DNA from: Lentisphaerota bacterium
Lineage (GTDB): Bacteria > Verrucomicrobiota > Kiritimatiellia > RFP12 > UBA1067
Direction: 5' to 3'
Length of the DNA stretch: 11,051 nt
NCBI GenBank assembly: GCA_015061765.1
Contig: SUVZ01000097.1
Span: forward strand, 1-11,051
Of this stretch, positions 1-7,361 are shown piece by piece. The position numbers and the translations under genes are program-made. Position 1 is the first letter of the stretch, and each line of letters starts with the position of its first letter. Below the pieces are notes generated by a model, which was not told where the DNA came from, ran no database searches, and saw nothing but the letters and a program-made list of their open reading frames with translations.

Positions 1-884
1 AACTGTTTGGCGAGGACCGTGGCATCGTGCATTGAGCGGGTGCGGATCGACACCCTGATTTCGCGGGTGCGGTCGGGTATCTGGTAGAAGAACAGCGCTA
101 TCTGGTTTCCGGCGACGGAACGCGGAATCTCCACGACATCCTCCGCCTCAGCCTTTGTGCCGCGCACCTCGCGGAAATCGTCGCGGGAGAGCGTCACTTC
201 GGCGACCTTCCTGTTCTTCCACACGTGGAGAGAGCGCCATGCCCTGCGCTTGAGCTCCATCGCCTTCATCGGGAAGGAGTTGTACAGGATGTCGTTTATG
301 AAAGATGTGCGCACGCCGCGCTTGAGAAGGTCCGTCGCCGCGCGCATCGTGTTTGGCGTTACGGAGTCGTACGCAAACCTGCCGGTGTCGGTCACTATCG
401 CAACCCACAGCGCCTCGGCGGTGGCCTTGTCGATAGGCCATTCCATCCATTTTGCGAACTGCCACACAAGTTCACCTGCAGAGCTTGCCGTCGGGTCGAG
501 TATCGAAACGCCCTTCGGTTCGCTGGTTGCGTGGTGGTCGATGGTGAGAGTGGGGAGCTTTTCCGCGAACGGGCGCACCTCCGGCGGCAATCTATCCGGA
601 GCGGACGCGTCCACATAGATGAAAAGATCGAATTTCTTGCGCTTGAGCTTCCTGAGCGGAAGAATGTCCTCTGTCCCTTCAAGGAATCCCGGCTTGCCCA
701 AAGCCTTGACGTCTGCGGTTGCGACAGCCTGTTTCCCGGCGGCGCAGAGCATGCGCGCAAGGGCGATCATCGATCCAAGGGAATCTCCGTCGGGGCTCAA
801 ATGGCCCGATATCAGGATGGATTTGGACTTCCCGAGAAGCGATCTCGCCGATTCGTATGATGTGCGTCTTTCTGACTGGTTCAT
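1..884 (-). CDS. nrnA: DHH-family phosphoesterase, NrnA-like oligoribonuclease/pAp phosphatase (3' end cut by window edge)
   Basis: The minus strand reads open from an ATG at 884 to the window edge, 294 residues. All four DHH-family metal-site motifs are visible: GHLSPDGDS with H28, D32 and D34; a single Asp in VDAS (D92); the name-giving IDHHAT (D116, H117, H118); and VTDTGRF (D166). The C-terminal DHHA1 half begins around residue 225, and the window ends at LAKQ, just where the family usually continues into a glycine-rich GGGH substrate-binding motif. Known members are Mn-dependent cytosolic enzymes that degrade short RNA oligonucleotides (nanoRNA) and often dephosphorylate pAp to AMP; which activity dominates here cannot be read. 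An in-frame TGA six codons upstream makes 884 the first usable start. No Shine-Dalgarno precedes it, and the promoter sits almost on the start codon. The gene is divergent from asd. Confidence 0.9.
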   Translation of the reverse strand, partial: MNQSERRTSYESARSLLGKSKSILISGHLSPDGDSLGSMIALARMLCAAGKQAVATADVKALGKPGFLEGTEDILPLRKLKRKKFDLFIYVDASAPDRLPPEVRPFAEKLPTLTIDHHATSEPKGVSILDPTASSAGELVWQFAKWMEWPIDKATAEALWVAIVTDTGRFAYDSVTPNTMRAATDLLKRGVRTSFINDILYNSFPMKAMELKRRAWRSLHVWKNRKVAEVTLSRDDFREVRGTKAEAEDVVEIPRSVAGNQIALFFYQIPDRTREIRVSIRTRSMHDATVLAKQ

Positions 885-893
885 TGGCGGTAT

Positions 894-922
894 ATTAAAT
901 CAAATTCAGTCGTTTCTATCAA
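894..922 (-). promoter_or_regulatory. Predicted promoter of nrnA, giving a near-leaderless transcript
   Basis: On the minus strand TTGATA (922-917) is followed after exactly 17 nt by TTTAAT (899-894); an overlapping TAATAT (897-892) is an alternative -10. Either choice places the transcription start at about 887-885, within three bases of the nrnA ATG at 884. This fits the missing ribosome-binding site. It is a prediction from consensus matching only. Confidence 0.5.
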
Positions 923-973
923 GGGCTGCTGGCCGAAAATTAAGACTGGCAAGACATCAAGCCGGTCAAAAAG

Positions 974-989
974 TGACGAATTGACGAAT
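974..989. repeat. Tandem 8-bp direct repeat in the nrnA-asd divergent region
   Basis: TGACGAAT occurs twice back to back (974-981 and 982-989), upstream of the asd promoter and of the nrnA promoter. The second boundary also creates a TTGACG (981-986) resembling a -35 box, but no good -10 lies 17 nt downstream. A regulator half-site pair is possible; chance is also possible for so short a repeat. Confidence 0.35.
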
Positions 990-999
990 CCCGGCAGTG

Positions 1000-1019
1000 C
1001 ATGGTGATTGCGCACCATG
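1000..1019. repeat. Inverted repeat overlapping the asd -35 box (operator candidate)
   Basis: CATGGTG (1000-1006) and CACCATG (1013-1019) are perfect 7-bp arms around a 6-nt spacer, ATTGCG. The -35 hexamer at 1008-1013 lies inside the repeat, so a dimeric regulator bound here would block RNA polymerase. No regulator is identified; amino-acid-dependent control of asd would be plausible because Asd is at the lysine/threonine/methionine branch point. Confidence 0.4.
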
Positions 1020-1036
1020 ATGTGTTTTGGTATAAT
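1008..1036 (+). promoter_or_regulatory. Predicted sigma-70 promoter of asd with extended -10
   Basis: TTGCGC (1008-1013), a 17-nt spacer and a perfect TATAAT (1031-1036) preceded by TGG, an extended -10. The predicted start is about 1043, giving a leader of about 30 nt before the ATG at 1073. The bases after the -10 are CCGCGGC, a GC-rich discriminator also present at the other housekeeping promoters here. Confidence 0.75.
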
Positions 1037-1072
1037 CCGCGGCAATTTTTCGTTTCAAGGAAGAATAAAGAA

Positions 1073-2086
1073 ATGTCGAAAGAATACAAAGTTGGTTTGG
1101 TCGGAGTCGGCGCGGTCGGCACCGAGATGATCAAGGTTCTCAAAGAGCGCAATTTCCCGTGCGGCAAGGTTCAGGTTTTTGCTTCGCGCGAGCGCGACGA
1201 AAAGATCCTTGGCGAGACGTACCATGTCCTCCCCGCGACGGAGAACAGCTTCGAAGGCCTTGACATTGTCCTTTTCGCGGGCAAGACTGATGTCGCGATC
1301 CAATTGAGGGATGCGGTCGTCAAGGCTGGCGCCAAAATGATCGACAACTCTCGTGCGTTTCGTCAGGATCCGGACGTCCCGCTCGTTGTTCCCCAGGTGA
1401 ACGCCGAGGATCTTGACTGGAACAAGGGTGTGATCGCCAACCCCAACTGCACAACCGCAATCATGCTTGAGGCGGTCGCTCCGCTTCACAAGGCCAAGAG
1501 GCTGAGGCGTCTTATCGCTTCCACGTATCAGGCGGCATCCGGAGCCGGCGCTCCTGGTCTGGCCGAGCTTGAGCAGCAGATGCGTGAATATGTAGATGGC
1601 AAGCCGCTTACCGTCAAGGCGTTTCAGCATCAACTCACGTACAATCTTATTCCGCACATCGACAAGTTCGATGAAACCAACTGGTATACGCTCGAGGAAC
1701 TCAAGATGCGCAATGAAGCGCGAAAGATGCTTCACGCTCCGGATCTTATGCTTTCCTGCACATCTGTGCGCGTGCCGATCGCCCGCGCCCATTCCGAGTC
1801 CCTCAACCTTGAATTCGAGGAGGATATCACACCCGAGGAGGTTCGCGAGATCCTTTCAGCGGCAGATGGAGTGACAGTGGTGGACGATCCGCTCAACGGC
1901 GGATATCCGATGCCCTTGGACGCAACCGACAAGTATGACGTTCTTGCCGGTCGTATACGTCAAGACCTCTCCCGCAACGACAGAAAGGGCATTGAAATGT
2001 TCGTCTCGGGCGATCAGCTTCTCCGTGGAGCGGCGCTTAACGCAGTTGAAATCGCCGAACACCTTGTCAAGCGAGGTCTCGTCTGA
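1073..2086 (+). CDS. asd: Aspartate-semialdehyde dehydrogenase
   Basis: A 337-residue enzyme that makes L-aspartate-4-semialdehyde from aspartyl phosphate with NADPH, the shared step to lysine/diaminopimelate, threonine and methionine. The N-terminal nucleotide fold shows GLVGVGAVGTEM (residues 8-19). NPNCTT carries the active-site Cys126, QAASGAG supplies Gln153, and TSVRVPIARAHSE gives Arg233 and His240, spaced seven apart as in the E. coli enzyme (R267/H274). The C-terminal GDQLLRGAALNAVEIAE helix is typical. Length matches the family. The start chosen is the ATG at 1073, with AAGGAAG at 1057-1063 as ribosome-binding site; an in-frame ATG at 1001 lies upstream of the predicted transcription start and is discarded. 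It is transcribed alone from 1008-1036, divergent from nrnA. The related N-acetyl-glutamyl-phosphate reductase is less likely because the pattern after the catalytic Cys and the R/H pair fit Asd. Confidence 0.95.
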   Translation: MSKEYKVGLVGVGAVGTEMIKVLKERNFPCGKVQVFASRERDEKILGETYHVLPATENSFEGLDIVLFAGKTDVAIQLRDAVVKAGAKMIDNSRAFRQDPDVPLVVPQVNAEDLDWNKGVIANPNCTTAIMLEAVAPLHKAKRLRRLIASTYQAASGAGAPGLAELEQQMREYVDGKPLTVKAFQHQLTYNLIPHIDKFDETNWYTLEELKMRNEARKMLHAPDLMLSCTSVRVPIARAHSESLNLEFEEDITPEEVREILSAADGVTVVDDPLNGGYPMPLDATDKYDVLAGRIRQDLSRNDRKGIEMFVSGDQLLRGAALNAVEIAEHLVKRGLV

Positions 2087-2117
2087 TGGCCTGATAGTTT
2101 ATTAACGAAAAAGGGGG

Positions 2118-2146
2118 TTGCCTTTTCCGACGGGAAATGAGATAAT
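2118..2146 (+). promoter_or_regulatory. Predicted promoter of the pseudopilin gene
   Basis: TTGCCT (2118-2123), a 17-nt spacer and GATAAT (2141-2146) lie 31 nt after the asd stop codon. The predicted start is about 2153. The bases following the -10, CCCCGCC, form a GC-rich discriminator like that at asd. An imperfect AAAAGG/CCTTTT hairpin overlaps the -35 region but has no following T-run. Confidence 0.6.
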
Positions 2147-2154
2147 CCCCGCCA

Positions 2155-2169
2155 ATGAACCAACAATAG
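2155..2169 (+). other. Possible four-codon leader ORF (Met-Asn-Gln-Gln) ahead of the pseudopilin
   Basis: ATG AAC CAA CAA TAG begins two bases after the predicted transcription start and ends inside the AGGAGG ribosome-binding site (2168-2173) of the pilin gene. If ribosomes start on it without a leader, termination would occur on the pilin SD and could couple or gate pilin translation. The CCGCCAATGAACCA context is identical to that of the nrnA start. A short ATG can easily arise by chance, so this is weak. Confidence 0.25.
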
Positions 2170-2181
2170 GAGGAACAAAAC

Positions 2182-2937
2182 ATGAACAGAAACAAAAAAG
2201 GATTTACGCTCGTCGAGTTGCTCGTGGTCATCGGCATCCTCGGCATTCTCATGGGTGCACTCTTCCCGGCGATTTCGTCGGCTATGATCAAGGCGAATCT
2301 TTCCGCATGCGGTATGCGCGGCCGCAATCTCTTTGTCGCGATTACCGCCGCCAACACGGAGCGCGAGGCGCTCGGTCTCGGCAATGTGTGGCCGAAGACG
2401 GAAGCGTCTGAAGGCGCCGATTCCGCAACCGACCCGATTGGCGCCGGTCAGGGCAACACTGCCGAGAAGTACTTCCTCTATCTCTTTGATGCCGAGAAGA
2501 TGGGTACTCAGGAATGGAAGCCCTACATTACGGGCGTTGACATGAGCGTCCTCTCCGGAGCTGGCGTTCCTCCGGCCGGCGATCCCAAGCAGCTCAAGGC
2601 AAAGAACATTCTCTGGACCGTCGCTGCCAACGTCACCGACGAGGTTGATGATGTCGTCCCGGTGCTCGTCTCCCGCAACTTCCCGGCCTCGAAGCTGAAG
2701 GTCGACGAGTATGATGGCGTCGCAAACGAGGAATTCAAGCTGGGCAAGGCCAGCGGTGACGGCGCCGCCGATACGCCGTTCGGCAACAAGGCGTTTGTCA
2801 TCATCCGCAAGGGCGGAAGCGTGATTCAGCAGACCAGCCGCTATGCCACGGAGCAGGTCGTCTACTCCAAGAATGCATTCAAGATTCCTGAGAGCGACGG
2901 CGCCAAGTTTGAGTATCTCGAGCCCAAGGGCAACTAA
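2182..2937 (+). CDS. Prepilin-like protein (type II secretion/type IV pilin N-terminal domain)
   Basis: A 251-residue protein with a classic class III leader: a short basic start MNRNKKG, cleavage expected after Gly7, then FTLVELLVVIGILG with the conserved Glu at mature position 5 (Glu12) and a hydrophobic helix to about residue 32. Such proteins are cut and N-methylated by prepilin peptidase and sit in the inner membrane or assemble in type II secretion pseudopili or pili. The remaining 210 or so residues are a soluble domain, probably periplasmic, that I do not recognise; it is longer than a usual GspG. No other secretion genes flank it, as with the many orphan pseudopilins of Kiritimatiellota/Lentisphaerota. 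A strong AGGAGG (2168-2173) and frequent C-ending codons suggest high expression. priA follows after 3 nt. Assembly partner and role remain unknown. Confidence 0.88.
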   Translation: MNRNKKGFTLVELLVVIGILGILMGALFPAISSAMIKANLSACGMRGRNLFVAITAANTEREALGLGNVWPKTEASEGADSATDPIGAGQGNTAEKYFLYLFDAEKMGTQEWKPYITGVDMSVLSGAGVPPAGDPKQLKAKNILWTVAANVTDEVDDVVPVLVSRNFPASKLKVDEYDGVANEEFKLGKASGDGAADTPFGNKAFVIIRKGGSVIQQTSRYATEQVVYSKNAFKIPESDGAKFEYLEPKGN

Positions 2938-2940
2938 GGT

Positions 2941-5184
2941 TTGCTCGTAAAGGTCGCTATAGACCTCGCACTCGACCGGCTCTTCACCTATGAAGTGCCG
3001 GTCGAACTGTCTGGAGAGATAAAGGTCGGGCAGCTCCTGCGCGTCCCGTTCGGCCATCGCGAAGCCCGCGGCTTCGCCCTTGACATATCATCAGCTGCCG
3101 ACCGCAAACTGCCGGCCGCCAACTACCAACTAAAGAAAGTTCTCGGCATCGCCGATCCCGCTCCGTTCTTCTCTCCGGAGATGCTTAAACTCGTCAGGTG
3201 GATATCCGACTATACCTGCTCTCCGATAGAGCTCTGCCTGAAGTCGGCCGTCCCAGCCGCAGTACTGAGACCGAACGCAAAGCCGAAGCAGCTTCTGTTC
3301 GTTGATCCTGTTCCCGAGGACAAGGTGGACGGGAGGATGTTCACCTCATACCAGAGGGAACTCTTGGAGAACGTCCGCAGGGTCGGTGGCGGATGGGTCC
3401 AGCAGCTGTGCCGAGAGTTCTCCACGACTCCCGCCACGCTTCGCGCCATCGAGGCGAAGGGCGGCGTCGTGATCGAGTCCAGGAACCAGCGCCGCGATCC
3501 GCTGGCCGGACGCAATGTGCTTCCGACCAAGCCGCTGACTCTTAATCCAATGCAGCGCACGGCCTTGGATGCAATTGTCGGTGGAGAGGCTTGCCCTCGG
3601 GCCGCCGCCGGCGCGTCGGGGACAGCGCGCCCTGCCGGCGGATCTCCAATTCTTCTGCATGGAGTTACGGGATCGGGCAAGACTGAAGTCTATCTTCAGG
3701 CCATCGCCCATGAACTGGCCTGCGGCAGGGGGGCGATTGTCCTTGTGCCGGAAATATCTCTCACTCCGCAGACCGTGCGCCGGTTTGCCGGACGTTTTGG
3801 CGGTAAGGTGGCGGTCCTGCACAGCGCTCTTTCGGACGGTGAACGCTACGACGAATGGCATCGCATCCGCACGGGTGAGGCAAGGGTGGTCGTAGGACCC
3901 AGAAGCGCCGTGTTCGCGCCTGTCAGGGATCTCGGACTCATTGTCGTGGACGAGGAGCATGACACAAGCTACAAGCAGGACGAGACGCCTCGGTACAATG
4001 CGCGGGATGTGGCCGTCATGCGAGGCGTGTTCGAAATGTGCAAGGTCGTACTGGGCTCGGCGACGCCTTCGCTTGAGAGCTGGCACAATGTGCGTCAGGG
4101 GAAATACGCGCTCGCATCGATGGCCGAACGCGTAGCCGGGCATCCAATGCCCGAAGTGCACATTCTCGATATGGAAGAGGAGTGTGGTGAGCGTCAGTCG
4201 GCTCCGATTTTCTCAAGATTCCTTCTTGATGCCATCGCCGAACGCAACCGCCGTGGCGAACAGACGATCCTTTTCCTCAACCGTCGCGGATATTCGCGCG
4301 TGCTTGAGTGCAAGGCGTGCGGACACGTCATGGAGTGCCCGCAATGCAGCGTTGCATACACGTACCATTCGGTGGATTCGTGCCTCAGATGCCACGTGTG
4401 CGGCGGATGGACCGTTCCGCCGGTGTCCTGCCCGGAATGCGCTTCGCGCGACTTCTCCTACGCCGGCATCGGCACTCAGCGCGCCGAGGAAGCGCTAAGG
4501 AAGTGCTTTCCCCATTCCCGCATACTGCGAATGGATGCGGACTCCACGTCGCGCAAGCATTCCCATGACGACATACTCTCCCGTTTCCGTGCGCGGGAGG
4601 CTGACATACTGATCGGAACACAGATGATCGCAAAGGGTCTGGACTTCCCGAACGTCACCCTTGTGGGCGTGCTTAACGCCGATGCGTCGCTCAGCATGCC
4701 CGATTTCAGGGCGGCTGAACGCACGTTTCAGCTGATCGCCCAGGTTTCCGGAAGGGCGGGAAGGGCCGAGAAGCCCGGCGAGGTGTTCATTCAGACGTTC
4801 CGTCCGGACGACCCCGTCATACGGCTGGCGGCGGAAGCAGGTTTCGACCGTTTTGCGGAGGCGGAGCTCGCCGAGCGCAAACGCGCGGGAATGCCCCCGT
4901 ACATGAAGTTCGCGACGGCTCTCTTCCGTGCGAAGGATGCGTTGCTCGTGCAGCGTTGGGCGGAGCTGTATTCAAAGTCGCTGGCCAGGTATCCGGGGTT
5001 GACGGTGTCGGAAGCGATGCCGCCGGCCTTGGAACGCGCGGAGGGTTGGTTTCGCTATCAGGTGCAGATGCGCGCTTCGTCCTCGAAGTGCATCGCCGCC
5101 GCCTGGCGCTGGATTGTCAAGGCGCGTCCGTTGCCGAAAGATTTGCGCGTCGCGTTGGATATCGATGCCATAAATGTGATATAA
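2941..5184 (+). CDS. priA: Primosomal protein N', replication restart helicase PriA
   Basis: A 747-residue superfamily 2 helicase that recognises stalled forks and reloads the replicative helicase. The N-terminal 3'-end-binding domain is seen in VKVAIDLALDRLFTYEVP and LLRVPFGHREARGFAL (residues 3-47). The helicase core has Walker A GVTGSGKT (241-248), Walker B VVDEEHD (335-341), SATPS (373-377) and motif VI QVSGRAGR (601-608). The inserted zinc domain carries the four CxxC pairs expected for two zinc ions: Cys457/460, 466/469, 484/487 and 497/500. A low-complexity Ala/Gly/Pro insert lies at about 216-235, just before Walker A. The start is TTG at 2941, 3 nt after the pilin stop, with AAGGG (2926-2930) inside the pilin gene as possible SD; alignment with the family supports this start. 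No separate promoter is visible, so expression probably depends on read-through from the pilin gene. Confidence 0.96.
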   Translation: MLVKVAIDLALDRLFTYEVPVELSGEIKVGQLLRVPFGHREARGFALDISSAADRKLPAANYQLKKVLGIADPAPFFSPEMLKLVRWISDYTCSPIELCLKSAVPAAVLRPNAKPKQLLFVDPVPEDKVDGRMFTSYQRELLENVRRVGGGWVQQLCREFSTTPATLRAIEAKGGVVIESRNQRRDPLAGRNVLPTKPLTLNPMQRTALDAIVGGEACPRAAAGASGTARPAGGSPILLHGVTGSGKTEVYLQAIAHELACGRGAIVLVPEISLTPQTVRRFAGRFGGKVAVLHSALSDGERYDEWHRIRTGEARVVVGPRSAVFAPVRDLGLIVVDEEHDTSYKQDETPRYNARDVAVMRGVFEMCKVVLGSATPSLESWHNVRQGKYALASMAERVAGHPMPEVHILDMEEECGERQSAPIFSRFLLDAIAERNRRGEQTILFLNRRGYSRVLECKACGHVMECPQCSVAYTYHSVDSCLRCHVCGGWTVPPVSCPECASRDFSYAGIGTQRAEEALRKCFPHSRILRMDADSTSRKHSHDDILSRFRAREADILIGTQMIAKGLDFPNVTLVGVLNADASLSMPDFRAAERTFQLIAQVSGRAGRAEKPGEVFIQTFRPDDPVIRLAAEAGFDRFAEAELAERKRAGMPPYMKFATALFRAKDALLVQRWAELYSKSLARYPGLTVSEAMPPALERAEGWFRYQVQMRASSSKCIAAAWRWIVKARPLPKDLRVALDIDAINVI

Positions 5185-5185
5185 T
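5155..5185 (+). promoter_or_regulatory. Predicted promoter of the zinc dehydrogenase gene, overlapping the priA stop codon
   Basis: A perfect TATAAT (5180-5185), preceded by TGA as an extended -10, contains the priA stop codon TAA (5182-5184). TTGGAT at 5155-5160 is a possible -35 with a long 19-nt spacer. The start would be near 5192. CGCCCGCG follows the -10. A 6-bp A/T hairpin (TTTATT 5205-5210, AATAAA 5215-5220) stands just ahead of the AGGAGA ribosome-binding site at 5223-5228. Confidence 0.6.
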
Positions 5186-5234
5186 CGCCCGCGTAATCAG
5201 TCACTTTATTGTCAAATAAAACAGGAGAAGCAAA

Positions 5235-6332
5235 ATGAGCGTTCCAGCTAAGTGCAAGATTTCGGTTCTCAAGGAACCTAGGAAGATGGAAGTCGTCGAA
5301 GTCGACCTTCCTGCCGTTGGCGATGACGAGATTCTCGTCAAGGTGGAAGGCTGCGGCATATGCGGCACTGACGTGCATGAATACAAGGGCGATCCCTTCG
5401 GCATCTGCCCCGTTCAGCTCGGCCATGAAGGCACGGGCGAAGTCGTCGCTCTCGGCAAGAACGTCACCGCCGACTTCACGGGCAAGCCGCTCAAGGTCGG
5501 TGACAAGATCGTGACGGGCCTTAAGTCCTGCGGCACGTGCGACACGTGCAAGTTCCACCCCGAGATCATGGAGCTCTGCAACAATGGCGAGATCTTCGGT
5601 CTCCTTCCCGGCGAAAGGCACTATCTCAACGGCTGGTTCGGCGAGTACATGAAGGTCAACGCAGGCGGCGTTGTGTTCAACGTCTCCGATATGGACCGCG
5701 ACCTCCGCATTCTCATCGAGCCGGCGGCGGTGATCGTCCATGCAGTCGAGCAGGCGAAGCAGATATTCAACTTCAAGTTCGACAGCTATGTGCTGGTGCA
5801 GGGATGCGGTCCGATCGGTCTCCTCCTCCTGAACATGGTCCGCTGCCTCGGCGTGCGCAACATCATCGCGTGCGACACGGATGCGAACCGTCTCGAGTTT
5901 GCCAAGAAGCTCGGCGCACGCTATGTTGTCAACGGTCTTGACGCCGACGCCACCGAGCAGGTCAAGAAGATCACCGGCGGCGAAGGCGCCGAGATGGTGT
6001 TCCAGTGCACGGGCTCGCCCAAGGCCGCCACCAAGGCATGGAGCTATGTCCGCCGCGGCGGCAGCTTCTGCGAACTCGGGTTCTTCGTCAACAATGGCGA
6101 CACCACCTACAATCCGCACATTGACATGTGCAATAAGCAGGTCAAGGCGATCGGCAGCTGGACGTACCAGGCGAAGGACTGGGTGCAGAGCTTCGACTTC
6201 CTCAAGGAGTCGCAGGAGCGCGGATTCCCGATCACCGATCTCATCACGCACAAGTATCCGCTTGACCAGATGAACGAGGCGATGGAGATGAACATCTCCA
6301 TGAAGGGTCTCAAGATCGCTTTTGTGGCGTAA
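5235..6332 (+). CDS. Zinc-dependent medium-chain alcohol/polyol dehydrogenase
   Basis: A 365-residue MDR-superfamily enzyme that oxidises a secondary alcohol (or reduces the ketone). Catalytic-zinc ligands are readable: Cys43 in GCGICGTD, His64-Glu65 in LGHEGTGEV and Glu162 in IEPAAV. The structural-zinc lobe keeps four cysteines (Cys99, 102, 105, 115), with the last one spaced more widely than usual. The coenzyme domain shows QGCGPIG (Gly190-Gly195), and Asp214 at the end of the second strand (ACDTD) points to NAD rather than NADP. The layout resembles sorbitol/xylitol, threonine and sugar-alcohol-phosphate dehydrogenases; the substrate cannot be told from sequence. The start at 5235 has AGGAGA 6 nt upstream. 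Strong C-ending codon bias plus its own promoter suggests abundant expression. nfo follows after 3 nt, probably co-transcribed. Confidence 0.88.
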   Translation: MSVPAKCKISVLKEPRKMEVVEVDLPAVGDDEILVKVEGCGICGTDVHEYKGDPFGICPVQLGHEGTGEVVALGKNVTADFTGKPLKVGDKIVTGLKSCGTCDTCKFHPEIMELCNNGEIFGLLPGERHYLNGWFGEYMKVNAGGVVFNVSDMDRDLRILIEPAAVIVHAVEQAKQIFNFKFDSYVLVQGCGPIGLLLLNMVRCLGVRNIIACDTDANRLEFAKKLGARYVVNGLDADATEQVKKITGGEGAEMVFQCTGSPKAATKAWSYVRRGGSFCELGFFVNNGDTTYNPHIDMCNKQVKAIGSWTYQAKDWVQSFDFLKESQERGFPITDLITHKYPLDQMNEAMEMNISMKGLKIAFVA

Positions 6333-6335
6333 TTG

Positions 6336-7223
6336 ATGGATCCGTCTTTCAAGATAGGCTGCCACCTCTCCAGCGCAGGGGGATACCTTGCGATGGGGAG
6401 GACTGCCGAGTCCATAGGCGCGAACGTATTCCAGTTCTTCACGCGCAATCCGAGGGGCGGCGCCTCGAAGCCGATAGACCCTGCGGACGTGGCGGAATTC
6501 CTCGCCTATGCGGAGAGGGAGGGCATAGGGCCGATACTGGCCCATGCCCCCTATACGCTCAATGCGGCAGGCGCGGAAGCGCGTGTGCGCGAGTTCGCCG
6601 AGATGACGATGGCGGATGACCTGAAGCGTCTGGAGCACACTCCCGGAGCTCTATACAACTTCCATCCGGGGTCGCATGTTCAGCAGGGCGCGGAAAAGGG
6701 CATTGAGCTCATTTCGTCCATGCTTGTCCGCATATTCAGGGCGAAGTACGCCAAGGACGGCGGAGGTTTCAGCACGACGGTCCTGCTCGAGACGATGGCC
6801 GGGAAGGGCAGTGAGGTCGGACGCAATTTCGAGGAGCTGAAATCAATCATCGACCGTACGGAGGGTGCTCTTGCCGGCGAGGGAGTCACGCTTTCCCCGC
6901 GACTCGGCGTATGCCTTGACACCTGCCATGTGTGGGACGGCGGATATGATGTCGTGAACGATCTTGATGGAGTCGTCGATGAGTTCGACAGGGTTGTCGG
7001 ACTCGACAGGCTGAAGGCGATTCACATCAACGATTCCCTTAATAATTTTGAGGCCCACAAGGATCGGCATGCGTGCATCGGCAAGGGCAGGATCGGTCTG
7101 GATGCGCTGGTCCGCATCATAAACCATCCAAAGCTTCGGGAACTTCCGTTCTATCTTGAGACGCCGAACGATCTTGATGGCTACCGTGCCGAGATAGCGC
7201 TGCTCCGCTCTTTGCGGGCATAG
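6336..7223 (+). CDS. nfo: Deoxyribonuclease IV (AP endonuclease)
   Basis: A 295-residue enzyme that nicks DNA 5' of abasic sites in base-excision repair. All nine metal ligands of the trinuclear zinc centre have counterparts: His70 (LAHAPYTLN), His110 (FHPGSH), Glu152 (LLETMAG), Asp195 and His198 (CLDTCHVW), His230 (IHINDS), Asp243 and His245 ([10 protein letters not shown]) and Glu275 (YLETPND). Length is close to the E. coli protein. The adh stop ends at 6332; TTG at 6333 and ATG at 6336 are both in frame and the ATG is preferred. Neither has a convincing SD, so translation probably depends on ribosomes ending the dehydrogenase gene. No separate promoter is seen. Confidence 0.95.
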   Translation: MDPSFKIGCHLSSAGGYLAMGRTAESIGANVFQFFTRNPRGGASKPIDPADVAEFLAYAEREGIGPILAHAPYTLNAAGAEARVREFAEMTMADDLKRLEHTPGALYNFHPGSHVQQGAEKGIELISSMLVRIFRAKYAKDGGGFSTTVLLETMAGKGSEVGRNFEELKSIIDRTEGALAGEGVTLSPRLGVCLDTCHVWDGGYDVVNDLDGVVDEFDRVVGLDRLKAIHINDSLNNFEAHKDRHACIGKGRIGLDALVRIINHPKLRELPFYLETPNDLDGYRAEIALLRSLRA

Positions 7224-7361
7224 AGCCTTGGCCGCTAAAGGAAGTTGCGTGTTGCCTTGCACAGTTTGCAGTTTCTCGGAGAGCGCGGCGATGGTTTGAC
7301 TCATTGAATTAGGCGGCATGGACTTTAAGCATTCTCTTATGATATGGGCACCAAAGGCAAT

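Noticed and set aside
225..860. Plus-strand frames across the left end
   Set aside because: They are antisense to the NrnA-like gene, whose four metal-binding motifs settle the coding strand.
1001..1072. Upstream in-frame ATG as the asd start
   Set aside because: It precedes the -10 box and the predicted transcript start; the ATG at 1073 has a good SD and fits the family N-terminus.
2110..2126. Terminator after asd
   Set aside because: The AAAAGG/CCTTTT stem is short, has no following T-run and overlaps the pilin promoter.
2014..3057. A 347-codon minus-strand frame over the asd end, pilin and priA start
   Set aside because: It covers the pilin gene and its promoter, shows no recognisable domain and is explained by codon bias of the pilin gene.
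5058..6638. A 526-codon open frame on the minus strand across priA end, adh and nfo
   Set aside because: It is fully antisense to three well-identified genes, has no family motifs and is rich in His/Arg/Ala/Leu/Glu, as expected from the shadow of GC-rich, C-ending codons.
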